Assembly: GCA_033296705.1 (NCBI GenBank)
Contig: MU856965.1
Span: 1-64,000, forward strand
Direction: 5' to 3'
Source: Chaetomidium leptoderma
Taxonomy: Eukaryota > Ascomycota > Sordariomycetes > Sordariales > Chaetomiaceae
DNA length: 64,000 bases
Shown: piece by piece, positions 12,730-24,207 of the stretch
Position numbering within the stretch: position 1 is the stretch's first letter
Layout: each line of letters starts with the position of its first letter
Translations under genes and position numbers: made by a program
The notes under the pieces: model-generated
Seen by the model: only the letters and a program-made list of their open reading frames with translations
The model's database searches: none
What the model was told of the DNA's origin: nothing

Positions 12730-14478
12730 ATGACCGGTCGTGCTCAGGATGGCCCCAACCCGGCCCTTGATATCACGTCTCACGTCACAGCCCCGTCCGT
12801 CACAGCCCCGTCCCTGGCGCAGTCGATCCACTGCTTCCAATTCCGAACCGCCGACCGACCTCGACGATCCATCCGAGCCAAGTTCACCACCCAAGAGAGA
12901 GAAAAGGTGCTGAGTGTCAGACGCCAAGGTGCCTGTCTGCGGTGCAGGATACTCAAGATCCAGGTAGGTTTGTCTGTCTACAACCGGCATCACATTCTGT
13001 CAGTCGGCCTCGACTCTCCCATGCTGACACGCTTCAGTGCTCCCTCGACAACCCGTGCCAACCTTGCCTACAGTCTGCTGTCAAGGGCTCAGAGCGAAAG
13101 GTGCTCTCCTTTTGTTATTGCGTGCGAACCCGCTTCGGCGACGTCAACATCTTCCAGTTTGACTCGTCCTCAGAGGCAGAAGCAGCCTTTGTCACGATGC
13201 GGACCGAGACGCTCATGCGGACCATGAGCGGCCTGCTCGCCAGGATCGCCACGCCCGCCAACTTCTCCCTCACATCCAACCCCGCAGCCTTCAACAACAC
13301 CATGGTTTCGTGGCTGACCGATCGCGACTTCCACCTCCCCAACGGCAGCATCGTCGGCTTGTGCTGCTCCAGCCTGCTGGGCCTCCAGTTTCAAGACGAA
13401 ACCACCACAGACACCGACGACCTCGTGACCGACTTCCGTCGTTTCCTCCTTGCCACGTCCCTCACCCACGCCGGCTGGCGCGACAGCAGCAGCTCGGCCG
13501 CTAAAGCCCGCGACCTCTGCGCCGCAGCGCAAATATCAGGCTGCCGCTTGATAAAGCGCCTCGATCGCGTCCTGACTCCGCAGTTCCTAGCACGCTTCGA
13601 CCGCGATTCGTGCCAGGTGCTGTTCCTTCTTGTGCTGGGCACCGTGTTGGGAGTGGGCTATTCGTCTTCGAGGCTGGAACATGACTCGCCCGAATTTCCG
13701 GCCGCCGAGACGCTCAGTCTCGAGTTCCAACGGAGTCCGACCCTGTGGGTGGCCATGAAGGAGCACCTGTGCCAGATGCTGGCACACCACTTGATTTTTG
13801 TCGGATCAATGCTGGGCATCAAGTTGGACACGAGTATGGAGCAGAGGATTATCGACACGGCCGTCAGCAGGTGGCGCAAGGCCGAGGAGTTTGTCTGGGC
13901 CGATGTGGTGGGGTTGGGTGGCAACTTATCGCAGGCTTCGTTGGACCACCAGCCCGAAATGCCGGGGGCTGTCAAGAGCGAGGAAGAGAAATCAGTCTTG
14001 GGGGAGCGAAGCTTGCAGCTGTCTTCCAGTTGTTCACCGCCACTACCTCGTCCACAACCTCCACAGCTGGTCCCGATTCCTTGGTTAGAAATCAAGCAGT
14101 TCCAGCCCCAAACGGCTGAGACCTGGTCGGAAAACCCAAAGTCATATCTTTCCATGTTTGACGAGCCGGTCAACTCCGACTCTGATACCCAGACACCACG
14201 CGCCACACAAGAAGAAGCCGCGTCTCCAACAATGTCAGCTTCTGAGCCAAACGCTCAATTGCAAGGTAAGCGGGATACGAGTCGTCCTCAGTTCAATCTT
14301 TGGCAGAAAGCTAACGGCAGCATCAGGTTCAGAGCCGGTCACGTGGCCGCAAGAGAGGAAACGAAGGTCAATATGGATTGTGCGCCCGTTCGATGCCGGA
14401 CCCGAGCGCGGCATGATGAATGTGCGCGCCCGCGTACGAGGCCAAATGGGCATGGAAAGCTTACGGGCTTTTGTATGA
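12730..14478 (+). CDS. Zn(II)2Cys6 fungal transcription factor
   Basis: Three exons: 12730-12963, 13038-14265 and 14327-14478; 537 residues. After a basic stretch (TTQEREKVLSVRRQ) comes the zinc cluster ACLRCRILKIQ/CSLDNPCQPC, with spacing C-x2-C-x6-C-x5-C-x2-C. The first intron splits the cluster directly before its third Cys. The remainder is a mostly helical middle region without a recognised ligand domain, a Ser/Pro-rich linker, and a short conserved-looking tail (IWIVRPFDAG). The last intron is needed to leave the long read-through frame and reach this tail. The family binds CGG-type sites and often regulates adjacent catabolic genes. The propeller-enzyme gene lies directly upstream, so local regulation is plausible but not shown. 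Confidence 0.82.
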
Positions 14479-15482
14479 CGACGTCTCGTCAAACAACCGT
14501 TGATGTGATACGACTTTAGATGCCAATTGGGAGAGACTTGCGCCGGGGAAACAAACGGCAATGATATTTTCATGATTAACGACTATCGGAGGCTAGAAAA
14601 CTCGGTCTAGCTCTCGAGTTACTGTAGTGGGTTTTGGGGTATTACTATTTTGCAACCTTGATTCTCGCGGCGACGAGCCTGGACGGACCACTTCGAATAA
14701 TTCACAAACACAATGAGAGAGGCAAAGTTTGTTCAGGGTACTTTGTTTGGCTCTAATGATGGAAGCCTGTATCAACCACGCCAGCAAGAAGTCCTCTTTA
14801 ACCCTCAACCCCGATCTCAACTGGCAAAGATAGCCATTGATATTAGCTACCCGGGGTTTGCCGTCGAGGTATGAAATTACCCGGATGGCATGACGCTCTC
14901 GGGGAAGATGCTTGGCAACCCCGGAGCAGAGCAATATGTGTGATTTAGCCGACTTGGGTCCGCCATTAACATGAACCTCTAATCTTCATGGATCTACCTA
15001 TACACTCACTGTCGACCACGGCAATAAGTCGCAGCGATTATTCCTCTCCGCACTCCAAGGAGCCTACCACGATGGGTCGAAATGATGCAGTTCCGGGGTG
15101 AGTATGCCTAAAGATATTCATGCATACAGTGAACGCTATCAGACATCATATACTCTCGGCTGGCTCCGTCCCGATGCCCTCCCAGGAGTTTGGGTGACAG
15201 AAACATGTCTGGGGCGCACGCTATACCCCTGAGCCGAGATCATCTCCCGAAGTGATGGTCCTTATATTCTACCAAACGCAGGAACGGACGTCACCTTCTA
15301 ATTCTGGTTTTGCGTTCCTACTGGACGCGTACCTCCGCCGGAACAGGTCAAACAATCAACGACGGTAGCAGGGAGGACCTACTTCATAAAGGCGCCAGCT
15401 TCCTCCAAGCCCTTGTTTTGGCTCGTTGAGTGCTGATGTCAAGACTTCCCCTCTTGTAACCCCCTGAAGCCAGACAGGAACA
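14479..15482. other. Intergenic region
   Basis: About 1 kb with modest GC content. No open frame looks genic. It contains the promoter of the secreted serine hydrolase; I see no distinctive repeat or RNA gene. Confidence 0.6.
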
Positions 15483-17444
15483 ATGTGGACCACGATTCCC
15501 TTCCTCCTGGCCGTGGCGGCAGCCACACCAGCGCTGGCAGGACCCAACTGCCCTCCCCTCGGCCCTGTCTTCGAAAAGACGTACAACTTCAAGACGAGCT
15601 CCGCAATGCAGGCGGCAATTGCTAACCTGACGGCAACTTTCACGGCGTGGGACCAGATCGACGGGCCTGGCGTCCGCGCCAACACGACGAGCTATAGCAT
15701 CGAGGTCTTTAGCACAAGCAAGGAGAACCCAATCATTTTCGACTGGCACCACACGGCAGCATCCCTCGCGGCCGCCACCAACACGTCCGGCGTCAGCAAG
15801 ACCGACGCCAATGCCGTGTATCGCCTGGGAAGTCTCACCAAAGTCTTCACCGTCTACACGTGGCTGGCACAGGACGGCGACTCGAAGTGGAATGAGCCCA
15901 TCACCAAGTACGTGCCGGAACTGGCAGAGGCTGCTCAGAGAGCCAAAGCCGATCCCGTTTCGAACGTGCCCTGGGACGAGGTGACGATTGGGGCGCTGGC
16001 GGGGCAAATGTCGGGGGCAATCCGAGACTGTAGGTTTTTCGTGCGGTGGTGGATTTGAGTGACACAAGGAGGCGAGGTAAACTAACCAGCTCCAGACGGC
16101 TTGATGAGCGAGGTCACGCAGGAGTTCAACCAGAGCCAGGCAGTGGGGTTGGGTTTCCCGCCCCTGAACAGCTCAGACCCGATGCTGCCACAGTGTGGGG
16201 AGTGGCCGCAGTGCAATAGGACTGGTAAGGCCAGCGAGTTCTCAAGACAAAATGGAGAGAGACACTAACTCGTTCATACAATTTGACCAGAGTTTTTCAA
16301 AGGCCTTCTTCGCGCCCCGCCTTCGTTCGCCCCTTTCACCACGCCAGCATACACCAACACGGGTTACCAGATCCTGGCCTACGCCCTCGAGAGCATCAAG
16401 GGCAAGAGCTTCAAGGCGATGATGGAGGAGAGTATTCTGCGTCCTCTGGGATTGAACCACACCTACTACCAGGATCCCCCAGCGGAGGAGGGCATCATCC
16501 CCGGGGTCCGATCTGAGTCAGGGTGGAACTACCAGCTGGGCGATGAGAATCCGTGAGTTACCTAATTACCCCCCCCCCTAAAAAGCCACCTGCTAACACA
16601 TCTCCCAAACAGAGCAGGCAACATGTACTCCTCCATAGCCGACATCTCGGAGCTAGGCCGCTCCATCATGCGGTCGTCGCTCCTCCCGCCCGTCGTCACG
16701 CGCCGCTGGCTCAAGCCGGCCTCCCTGTCCTCGGAGCTGATCGCCGGCGTGGGCTACCCCTGGGGCATCCGGCGCGTGGTGGTGCCCTACGCCAACGGCA
16801 AGCGGGTGGTCGACGCCTTCAACAAGGCCGGCCGCATCGGCTACTACGCCTCGCTGCTCGTGCTGCTGCCCGACTACGACGCCGGCTTCTCCGTGCTGAT
16901 CGCCGGCGACGACATCCCGGGAAACACCAACTTCAACCTGGCCGACATTCTGGGGGCGCAGCTGGTCCCGGCGCTGGAGGCGGCCGCGCGCGAGCAGGCC
17001 GAGGCCAAATTTGCGGGGGAGTATGTGGACGCCGACGCGGCGCGGAACTCGTCGCTGCGCCTGACCACGCAGCCGGACCGGCCTGGCCTGGGCGTCGAGA
17101 ACTGGGTGAGCAACGGCACGGACATGCAGACGGTGGCGGTGGTGATGCAGGGCGGCTATGCGCCTGTCGCGCCGAGCATCCGGCTGTACCCGGCCGGGTT
17201 GGAGACGGTGCTGCCTGACGGCGGCGGCAAGCGGGTTTCGTTCAAAGCTGTGTTTGAGGATTTGAATCTGCCGGCCAAGACGGGCACCATGTTCTCGACT
17301 GACTGTGGGACTTGGGTGTCGTTTACCGGTGTCACGTATGGGACGAGCCCGTTGGATCAGTTTGTGTTCGAGGTGGATGCCGAGGGGGCGGTGCGGAGTA
17401 TTGAGAGTCCGGCGCTTAGGTCGGTGATGGAGAGGAAGAGGTGA
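15483..17444 (+). CDS. Secreted beta-lactamase-related serine hydrolase
   Basis: Four exons: 15483-16029, 16096-16224, 16291-16552 and 16613-17444; 589 residues. A signal peptide is clear (WTTIPFLLAVAAATPALAG). The beta-lactamase/penicillin-binding fold is shown by the SxxK motif GSLTK (Ser117, Lys120), the YxN motif in PAYTNTGYQ, and a later Gly-rich strand NKAGRIGYYAS in the place of the usual HTG/KTG. Several N-glycosylation sequons (NTT, NTS, NSS, NRT, NHT) support secretion. Fungal members are extracellular esterases or peptidases of unknown substrate, related to class C beta-lactamases and LACTB; antibiotic resistance should not be assumed. All four exons join in one frame. Confidence 0.92.
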
Positions 17445-17727
17445 TCTTCGGCGTGTTTGATCTTTGCGTTGCTGTGTATACAATACAGTCTTCAATGTTG
17501 TACTTACCTACTATTGTATCTGCTGGCCATGAGTGTGATTAGATGAGCTCGTTATGAAAGAGTAAGTACACTGATCTCAGAAGGTTTCACTTCACTCAAA
17601 TGACAGTAGTTTAAATTTCATCTTGTTTACTATTCAACGCATCTCTTATATACTGGGCTTTGCAAGCCGTTCCTTATCACACTTACCTTTTGGTCTGTTA
17701 TGTTCCCGTACGCCAATCTAACCCCCC

Positions 17728-19551
17728 CTATACACTGATTATTTCACGCAGTGACTTTTCGATAGAGCCCCTCCACCGCTCCTCGACCCCAGCCACGGCA
17801 GACTTGATCTCGGCGATGGCCGCGACAATGTCGGCCTCGTCTGACGACGCAGTCACTTGCGCCGTCGCCATCGCTTCGGCCCTGGAGACGACCTCGCGGA
17901 GCTCCGAACGGATGGCATCCTGGTTTTGGTAGATGGCGTCGTGGTCGGCCTGGAGCGCGACAAAGGATCCGCGGAGGAGCTGCAACTCTGACAACAGCGG
18001 CTGATGATAACTTGCCATGTGCTGGCCGTGCTGCGTGTGCAGCTCGGCGATGCGTGCCCGGATGGAGCGGAGCGTTGTGATGTGCGGGTGGTCATCGTCG
18101 TTGGAGTGGTGGTTGCCGACTTTGAGAGGAGGCTTAGATAATAGGTCACCAGGGGTGTTGTTGTGGTTGACCTTGATCTTGTCCAGGCGGCGCCCGCTCC
18201 ACGTGCAGTCCCAAAAGGTCAGCAGGGCCCAGAGCTTGATGAGACTGTGGAAATAACCAAACACGAGATACAGTGGAAAGAGAAAGATGTCTTGGGGATG
18301 ACGACGGAAGTAGTCAAACACCTTGACAATCTTGGTAAACAAAATCCAACATACCAGGCCTGCCAGGGCTAGATGCGAGGTGCAAGCGGAGGAATGGGTG
18401 AAGAGGTAGACGAGGAGGGGGTCTGTGACGGCTGCAAAGTTGGTCAGGGATGTCAGGTACACAGCGTAGACACAATACGGCTGGGATGACCATACCGTGC
18501 GGTCCGTGACGAGACTGCAGAGGTTGGATCGCCACGTCGTCCGCGCCCAACGCCGGCACTGGCCCAGGAACTTGGTGTGGAGGGGGTTCTCGACGCCGAG
18601 TCTGGTCTTCATGACACTATCTTCGGTGTACTGGATTTTGACCTTCCAGCCGTGGCGCACAACGAAGCGCGTGTTGTAGTTGTCGTCGTCCGGGTTCAGG
18701 GGCCCAAGCATGCCGAAGAAGAACTTCTCGTTTGTGTAGCCGCGGAGGAACTCGGGGTGCCGCAGGATTTGGGCGCGTATGGCGCACGTCCTGCCGGAAA
18801 CGACAAAGACACCGCCGTCAATCGCGTTGGTCGCGCGGATCTCGAAGTTGTGCCGGTAGAGATAGGTCGCGCCTAGCATGTTCCAGGTCCGGCCCCAGAG
18901 ATTGAGCCCCTGGTCTCGCACGACGCGCTTGTTGGTGCCAACCAAGCCGACTGCCGGGTCCTCGAAAGCGCGGAGAAGCGTCTCGAGATAGCGAGGTCCC
19001 CAGAAGACGTGGTCGTCGAGAACAACCACGATATCCGTCTGAATATACGGCACAGCCAGTGCTACCTGGGCCCGCTTGCTCGCCACTTGTGTTCTTTTGA
19101 CAATAAACTGAGTCAAGGGGTACCGCTCGATGAACTCGCCAACTACTGCCGATGTTTGGGCAAAGAGCTCATCGCCTGCCGTCACGACAATGACCTTGGC
19201 CGGCGCGTTATCCGCGCAACTCTCGAGCGTTTCGCGGAAGTCTCTTCCCTGAGGGTCGACGGTAGGCAACACCGCCGTGACGTCCCTAGATGCCAAGTAA
19301 GTAGGTTTGCTGGGCTCGGGGGCAGGTGAATAACACCAGAACCCTACCAGGTTGATGACAAGCCGGAGATAGCGCCAAGTAAAAAGGGCGAGAAACCAGT
19401 AAAGACAGAAATCGCTTACAGCCAACCATCTGAAGGTTCTGTGAAGGCTGAAGACTGCCGCAACCATAGTTCCCACATTGAGGAGAGCACGAGCTGCCAT
19501 TGTTGCGCGTGCTTTGCTCCCACCCCGTGGTATTCCGCCGTGACGAGGCAT
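17728..19551 (-). CDS. Membrane type-2 glycosyltransferase (GT2, hyaluronan/chitin-synthase-like)
   Basis: Single exon, 607 residues, starting at the ATG at 19551 (MPRHGG). An N-terminal membrane segment (SDFCLYWFLALFTWRYLRLVINLVGFW) precedes the GT2 core. Catalytic motifs are visible: VVVLDDH at 175-181, NPDDDNYN around 287-292 in the position of DxD, and QCRRW at 331-335 matching QxxRW. C-terminal membrane segments follow (LALAGLVCWILF, IFLFPLYLVFGYFHSLIKLWALLTF). The last 110 residues form a coiled-coil-like cytosolic tail. It resembles the Zymoseptoria/Fusarium GT2 proteins needed for hyphal growth on solid surfaces. An undetermined cell-wall polysaccharide is the probable product. Confidence 0.9.
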   Translation of the reverse strand: MPRHGGIPRGGSKARATMAARALLNVGTMVAAVFSLHRTFRWLAVSDFCLYWFLALFTWRYLRLVINLVGFWCYSPAPEPSKPTYLASRDVTAVLPTVDPQGRDFRETLESCADNAPAKVIVVTAGDELFAQTSAVVGEFIERYPLTQFIVKRTQVASKRAQVALAVPYIQTDIVVVLDDHVFWGPRYLETLLRAFEDPAVGLVGTNKRVVRDQGLNLWGRTWNMLGATYLYRHNFEIRATNAIDGGVFVVSGRTCAIRAQILRHPEFLRGYTNEKFFFGMLGPLNPDDDNYNTRFVVRHGWKVKIQYTEDSVMKTRLGVENPLHTKFLGQCRRWARTTWRSNLCSLVTDRTVWSSQPYCVYAVYLTSLTNFAAVTDPLLVYLFTHSSACTSHLALAGLVCWILFTKIVKVFDYFRRHPQDIFLFPLYLVFGYFHSLIKLWALLTFWDCTWSGRRLDKIKVNHNNTPGDLLSKPPLKVGNHHSNDDDHPHITTLRSIRARIAELHTQHGQHMASYHQPLLSELQLLRGSFVALQADHDAIYQNQDAIRSELREVVSRAEAMATAQVTASSDEADIVAAIAEIKSAVAGVEERWRGSIEKSLREIISV

Positions 19552-20487
19552 GGCGTCGAGCAATGGTGGTATAATCACTTTCTGCAAAAGCTCTTTTACT
19601 TACCTGGTACAAAGCTCTCAAACCCGGAAGTGGTGTTGAAATGCTCACTGGAAAACGTAGAGATAGTTGTTGCAATTTCGTGTCTTATATACGTACCAAC
19701 CGCAGTTCAAAACCGCCGTTTGAAGTGTCATTGTATCTAATAATCATCTGGAAACAACGTCTATCCCGTGAGAGAACACCAAGCTATCCTATGAAATCAG
19801 GCTGGGGTGTCAATGGAAGCCCTCCGTTTCCTGCGATCTACAATGTACAATATCCTTGTGCCCTCGCCGTGTATAGCTCGATCACAATACAGTTATCCCG
19901 CCTCCTTGTATGCTAAACGTTGTACTTTTGAGAACAATAACAGCGCTGGATACTCGGACGAGTACAAAGTAAGTTCTTTGTGTCGATTCTTTCCCGCGCT
20001 TGTTCATACTGGGCTAAGCCAAGCCATGGCGTTGGGAACCTGAGATGGACACAAAGAACACAAGAACAGAACGCATTTGACTTGAACCACCTAGTGTTGA
20101 GTTTGATTGGTTGAGGTGTGTGCGGTATGCGCGATGGTGGGAATTGGATGCTCTTGGGGCTAAGAGACAGGTTACTAGAACGGCATTGGAGCATTGGAAC
20201 GGAGCGCGGCCCCCCGAAGAAGCATGGAGAGAATGAGCGCCGCCGCTCGGATACATTTGTATTTATAAACGCTGGTAGATATACAAAACCCATGTTGCCC
20301 GTCGCTGAATCTTCACAATTATGGAGCCACCGCTGGCCCAATGCCTCTATGGTATCTTGTTTGTTGAACGCCCCATCCGCCGACCGTGGCTCGGTTGCCA
20401 ACTCGAAAAACCTTGTGCCCGCAAACGAGCGCTCCATGCTACAAAGAGAAGAAAGAGACGTCGGAGAGAGATGCGCGGTGGCTCTCC
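19552..20487. other. Intergenic region between GT2 and the next minus-strand gene
   Basis: This holds the GT2 promoter and the 3' region of the mitochondrial-type gene. It is less GC-rich than the genes. A 222-codon minus-strand frame at 19913-20581 matches nothing and runs into the coding exon of the neighbour in another frame, so it is not called. Confidence 0.6.
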
Positions 20488-21903
20488 CTACCCCCTGGCC
20501 TGCTGGACCTTGTGCCGTACTGACCGTATGATGGCTCGTGAGGCTCCCGGGAGATGCGACTTCGTCTTCGGGTCGTACCACATAATTACCTCAGCGACGA
20601 CAAATGCCTTGGCCGTTTCTAGCTCAACAAGACCTGAAAGACAGATGTTTCCGCGGTCAGGCTGATGTCTGAAGGGCCGCCGCTGACGAGCATAAGTCTC
20701 CTTGAATTTTCTCCACGGCTGGGTACTGGTGGTGATGGGCAATCTCCACTCGTGGATCCACGATTTTTCTCGGGGCGCCGCCTGATCGTTCTGGTCGACG
20801 GCCGGTTTATTGGACACCCCGACGGCCTTGTCGCGCGAAGAAGTTGACGGAGTGGCCGGTGGCGCACCTGCTGATGAAGACATGGAGCCCCGGCCGTTGA
20901 CTTCCTCGGGTCTCTTGGTGGTTTCTTGCCGGATCCGCTGAAGCGCCTGCTGTACCTCAGGGCCTGGGGACGTCGGCAGGGGAGGACGAGCTCCCGGGTT
21001 CGGCCGGCTCTGGGCGCTGCTGGGCGTCTCGGAACCAAAGCCAAAGTACCTCGCAACCCCAAGGGCCGTCTGCTTGACCGTCTCGGTGCCGAAGGCCCAA
21101 AAGCCTAACGCAACAGGCATCGGCCACAATATACGATCTAGGAATTGCTTCATCACGGGCTCGCACGGCATCGTAGTCCATTCCAGAGAGTCCTCCGTGA
21201 CCAATATACTATGATCTGCGTTAGCAATACCGCCACCCGCCACGGACTTGGTGGGAGTAGAACCATACCCGGACCGTTCAAACACAGGCGGTGCCTTCAA
21301 GGGGTAGTCGATGTCCACCCAGTATCGGCTGACCCTGATGTTTCTGTCCGCCCCCCAGGGAATCATGGGGCTTGTTGCAGCGCATTTGAGGACATAGTGG
21401 GCCGCGTAACCTAATCGGCATGTTAGTGGTCCGAGGGATGCGGGTGACAATCGAGGAGCCACCTGCCTTTGATTTCGTCTTTTGCCTTTTGATCTTTGGA
21501 TATCCGAACAAATTCAAGCCATTCCGGGTCCGATTGGGCGTAATACCTGCCGGGGTACTCCTTCGTCGTCAGGGGAAACGCAATAAACCTGGACTCGCCC
21601 TCTTTATGGCGGCGGCCTTCTTTGTGCTTGTCCTTGTCCGCAGGCGCCGGCGATGTTGCCCATAGGACCAGTTGCAAGACTACAGCGCCCTTGATCACGT
21701 TCCGCCTGCAGTTGGCAACAAGTCAGAAACAGCGTGGCCAAGAGGTTATTGGGAAGGGCCGGGTAAGCTCACAGGAACCGGGTCGCGGGTTTGCCCTTTT
21801 TTATCTTGACCCTTTCGATCCGGACCGTCTGCCCGCTCGATAAGCGGGACGCTATCCTCGCCGACCCAAAGAGTGTCTGGAATGGGCGGAATAGAGGTGA
21901 CAT
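20488..21903 (-). CDS. Conserved fungal protein, probably mitochondrial membrane-associated
   Basis: Four exons: 21903-21773, 21705-21467, 21410-21269 and 21208-20488; 410 residues. The N-terminus (MSPLFRPFQTLFGSARIASR) is rich in Arg, Ser and Phe and lacks acidic residues, like a mitochondrial presequence. A hydrophobic helix follows (GAVVLQLVLWATS). Conserved-looking blocks are FIAFPLTTKEYPGRYYAQSDPEWLEF, YWVDIDYPLKAPPVFERSG, DSLEWTTMP, and near the end LSGLVELETAKAFVV with WYDPKT. The second intron appears to have a GC donor (gcaggt, 21466) with a normal AG; a GT donor does not keep the frame. The third intron is a multiple of three, so its removal rests on homology memory. No function is known to me. 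Confidence 0.75.
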
Positions 21904-22526
21904 GACGAAGGGCTGTGGCGCGCCAGCCCGGCGGCCGAGGGCGAGCGACGGGAGACGGACGGGTCGAGAGTGACAACTTTTTGTCGCAAGCGGATGAGGG
22001 AGCGTGGAAGCGACGGCAACACGGGGATTGTGGTAGATTCGAATGCACTGTCGATGCCGGACTTGTAGGTGGTAGCGTTAAACCTGCCGGAAAAAATCGA
22101 GTTCGCTGTGTTGGTGCGCGATGTTTGGGGGGGGGAAGACGAGGCGTTGAATCGGGTCGTCGGATATTGATTGCACCCTTGTCGTCGTGATTTGTCTAGA
22201 TCCGATCCCGTCCATTCTCAGAGCTCTTGGCTGGGCGGGCTTCGGGGTGCAGAATGTGGGGTGACCGCCGCGGTCTCAATGGGGTGCACGGACCATGGAT
22301 AGTACAGAAGACTACCTCCTTAGGTGTCCAGCAGTCCAGCAGCTGTGCCGCGTGTGCAAGGGTCTGGGGCAGCGCAGCCAACAACCTGGATGGAATCATC
22401 AATCAACCAACTGCTGCACCTCAACCTCGACCCCGACCCCGACCCACCGCCACCAACATCTTCGTCATCTTATCGTTGCGCTCTCGCCGCCCTCCCGTCA
22501 CAATCAAGTTTGGGGCTGTTTTCACG
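21904..22526. other. Divergent promoter region
   Basis: These 623 bp lie between the mitochondrial-type gene (-) and the Vps3844-domain gene (+). I see no RNA gene or repeat beyond short G- and C-runs. Confidence 0.6.
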
Positions 22527-23842
22527 ATGAGGCTCATTGCCGGCCTGACAGCGGCCGCCCTTTCTGGGCTGGCGGCAGCGGCAAACCCGCAGAGCGCAGA
22601 CGCCTACATGTTCCAATCGTCATGGAAGAGCTCGCCCGCAACACCCAGCATCCCCAAAGAAGTCGCCCGCCACATTCTGCTTCAACGGGCAAGCACCCAA
22701 GTCGCCCTGCACGCCACGCACCACTGCTAATTCTTTGCGCAGACATCAAGGCAACGATACGGCAGCGACCTGCGCGACATCCCCAGCTCCATCGACGCCG
22801 AGACTGCCGTCAGTCATGTTGCGAGATTCGGCAAGAGCCCACCGCCGCTCTTCACACAATCCGACAAGACGGATGCCTCACAGCTTGTTGTCATCCTCGA
22901 GGGTGCCGCAGTCGAACAGTCCAACCGGCTCAGAGAGAAGCTGGGGCAGAATGTCGCATTCACAATCCCGGAACCCCCCTCGGCGACTGCCAACAAGCAT
23001 TTGATGGCGCTCTTCCGGAATCTGGGTGTTGCGTCGTCACAGCAGTGCGAGTTGCCAGCGGCTATCAACCCATTTGAAGCCGATTGCTGGGCCGGCCCCT
23101 CGTCAGTCGTCAAGTACGACCTGCAAACGGTCAGACAACAACCCCCTTCTCCGTGGCCCCCGGAACAAGCTTGCTGACATGCCCCCCCAAACAGTCTCCC
23201 GAGACGCTCGACTCGCTCCTTGATAACCTATCCCGGTTAGAGAAGTTCGTCTCCAACGGCGACCTCGAGGTCCTCCTCGTCCTCCTCCCCGAGTCCAGCC
23301 GCGCGTCCAAAGTCAACCACTGGAGCGCCGCCGCGGGAGCCTCGGATCTCCGCCGCCGACGCGACACCGAGACAGTCCTCTCGGATCAATACAGCAAGGG
23401 AGACACGGCCGCCAAACCCGCCACAGGTGCCGCGGCCCGTCGTACCAAGTCCATCCCGCAGTGCTTCCAGTCCCTCAACAGCTGCACGACCCAGACCAAC
23501 TCGTGCTCGGGCCACGGCGAGTGCGTCAACAAGTACGGCAGAGACAAGGGAAACAACACTGATGATGACTCCGGCTCGACCTCCAAGGCGAGCTGCTTCG
23601 CGTGCGTGTGCAAGGCTGTGGTCGTGGAGCGCGGCGAGACGGCCCGGACAAAGGGTCGCAAGACGGTGCACTGGGGCGGCAACATGTGCCAGAAGGAGGA
23701 CATCAGCGTGCCGTTTTGGTTGATTACGGGCTTCACCATCACCATCATGGGCGCCGTGACGTTTGCGATTTACATGTTGTTCGCCGTGGGCGAGGAGCAG
23801 CTGCCGGGTGTCATTGGTGCTGGAGTGAGCAGGTCCAAGTAG
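22527..23842 (+). CDS. ER/vacuolar-sorting membrane protein with Vps3844 (DUF3844) domain
   Basis: Three exons: 22527-22688, 22743-23129 and 23195-23842; 398 residues. A signal peptide (MRLIAGLTAAALSGLAAA) starts the protein. The lumenal domain ends in a Cys-rich module (CFQSLNSCTTQTNSCSGHGECVNKYG, later CFACVCK and the GGNMCQKED turn), then one transmembrane helix (FWLITGFTITIMGAVTFAIYMLFAVG) and a short cytosolic tail. This order is that of the fungal Vps3844/DUF3844 family (PF12955), ER proteins linked to vacuolar sorting. The first intron uses a GC donor (gcaagc at 22689), because no GT donor joins the exons in frame; the middle exon has no other frame consistent with the domain. Confidence 0.88.
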
Positions 23843-23856
23843 TAGCCGGGTGGGCG

Positions 23857-23897
23857 GAGTGAGTGAGGGGAGTGAGTGAGTGAGTGAGTGAGTGAGT
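23857..23897. repeat. GAGT microsatellite
   Basis: About eight GAGT units, interrupted once, lie just after the stop codon of the Vps3844-domain gene, in its 3' UTR. Confidence 0.85.
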
Positions 23898-24207
23898 TGG
23901 GTTCATCAAGGGATCTGGATTCGTGGGTTGTGTCTTTGTCGTTTTACGTTGTCTCGCCGGTACGTAGGGCCATGTGTCCTTGGTTAGGAGGAGACCCGCG
24001 GTGTATCATATTCATGGCGTTGGCATGGCAGAGAGATACGGGATGTGTATTCATTTTCTAGACCGTCAAGACTTAAATGCACTTGGTTACGATTCAACGT
24101 CCGTCAGTTCGTATCGTATCGCCCCGATTTCAATCCGGTAACCGCTCGGATGGATGAATCAATATTCTACTGTTATACATGCGTGGGCAGCCCTGACACC
24201 GTGACCC
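23898..24207. other. Convergent intergenic spacer
   Basis: This is the remaining 3' spacer between the Vps3844-domain gene (+) and the Ntr2 gene (-). I see nothing specific in it. Confidence 0.7.

Noticed and set aside
15483..17444. Antibiotic-resistance beta-lactamase
   Set aside because: The fold is shared, but fungal secreted members with SLTK and YTN motifs are a separate esterase/peptidase-like group.
19913..20581. A 222-codon minus-strand frame after the mitochondrial-type gene
   Set aside because: It lies mainly in the 3' region of that gene, overlaps its last codons in another frame, and matches nothing.
20650..20720. A further intron near the end of the mitochondrial-type gene (ending tttcag)
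   Set aside because: Reading through gives RGNICLSGLVELETAKAF, which fits the conserved C-terminal block, so splicing would remove conserved sequence.
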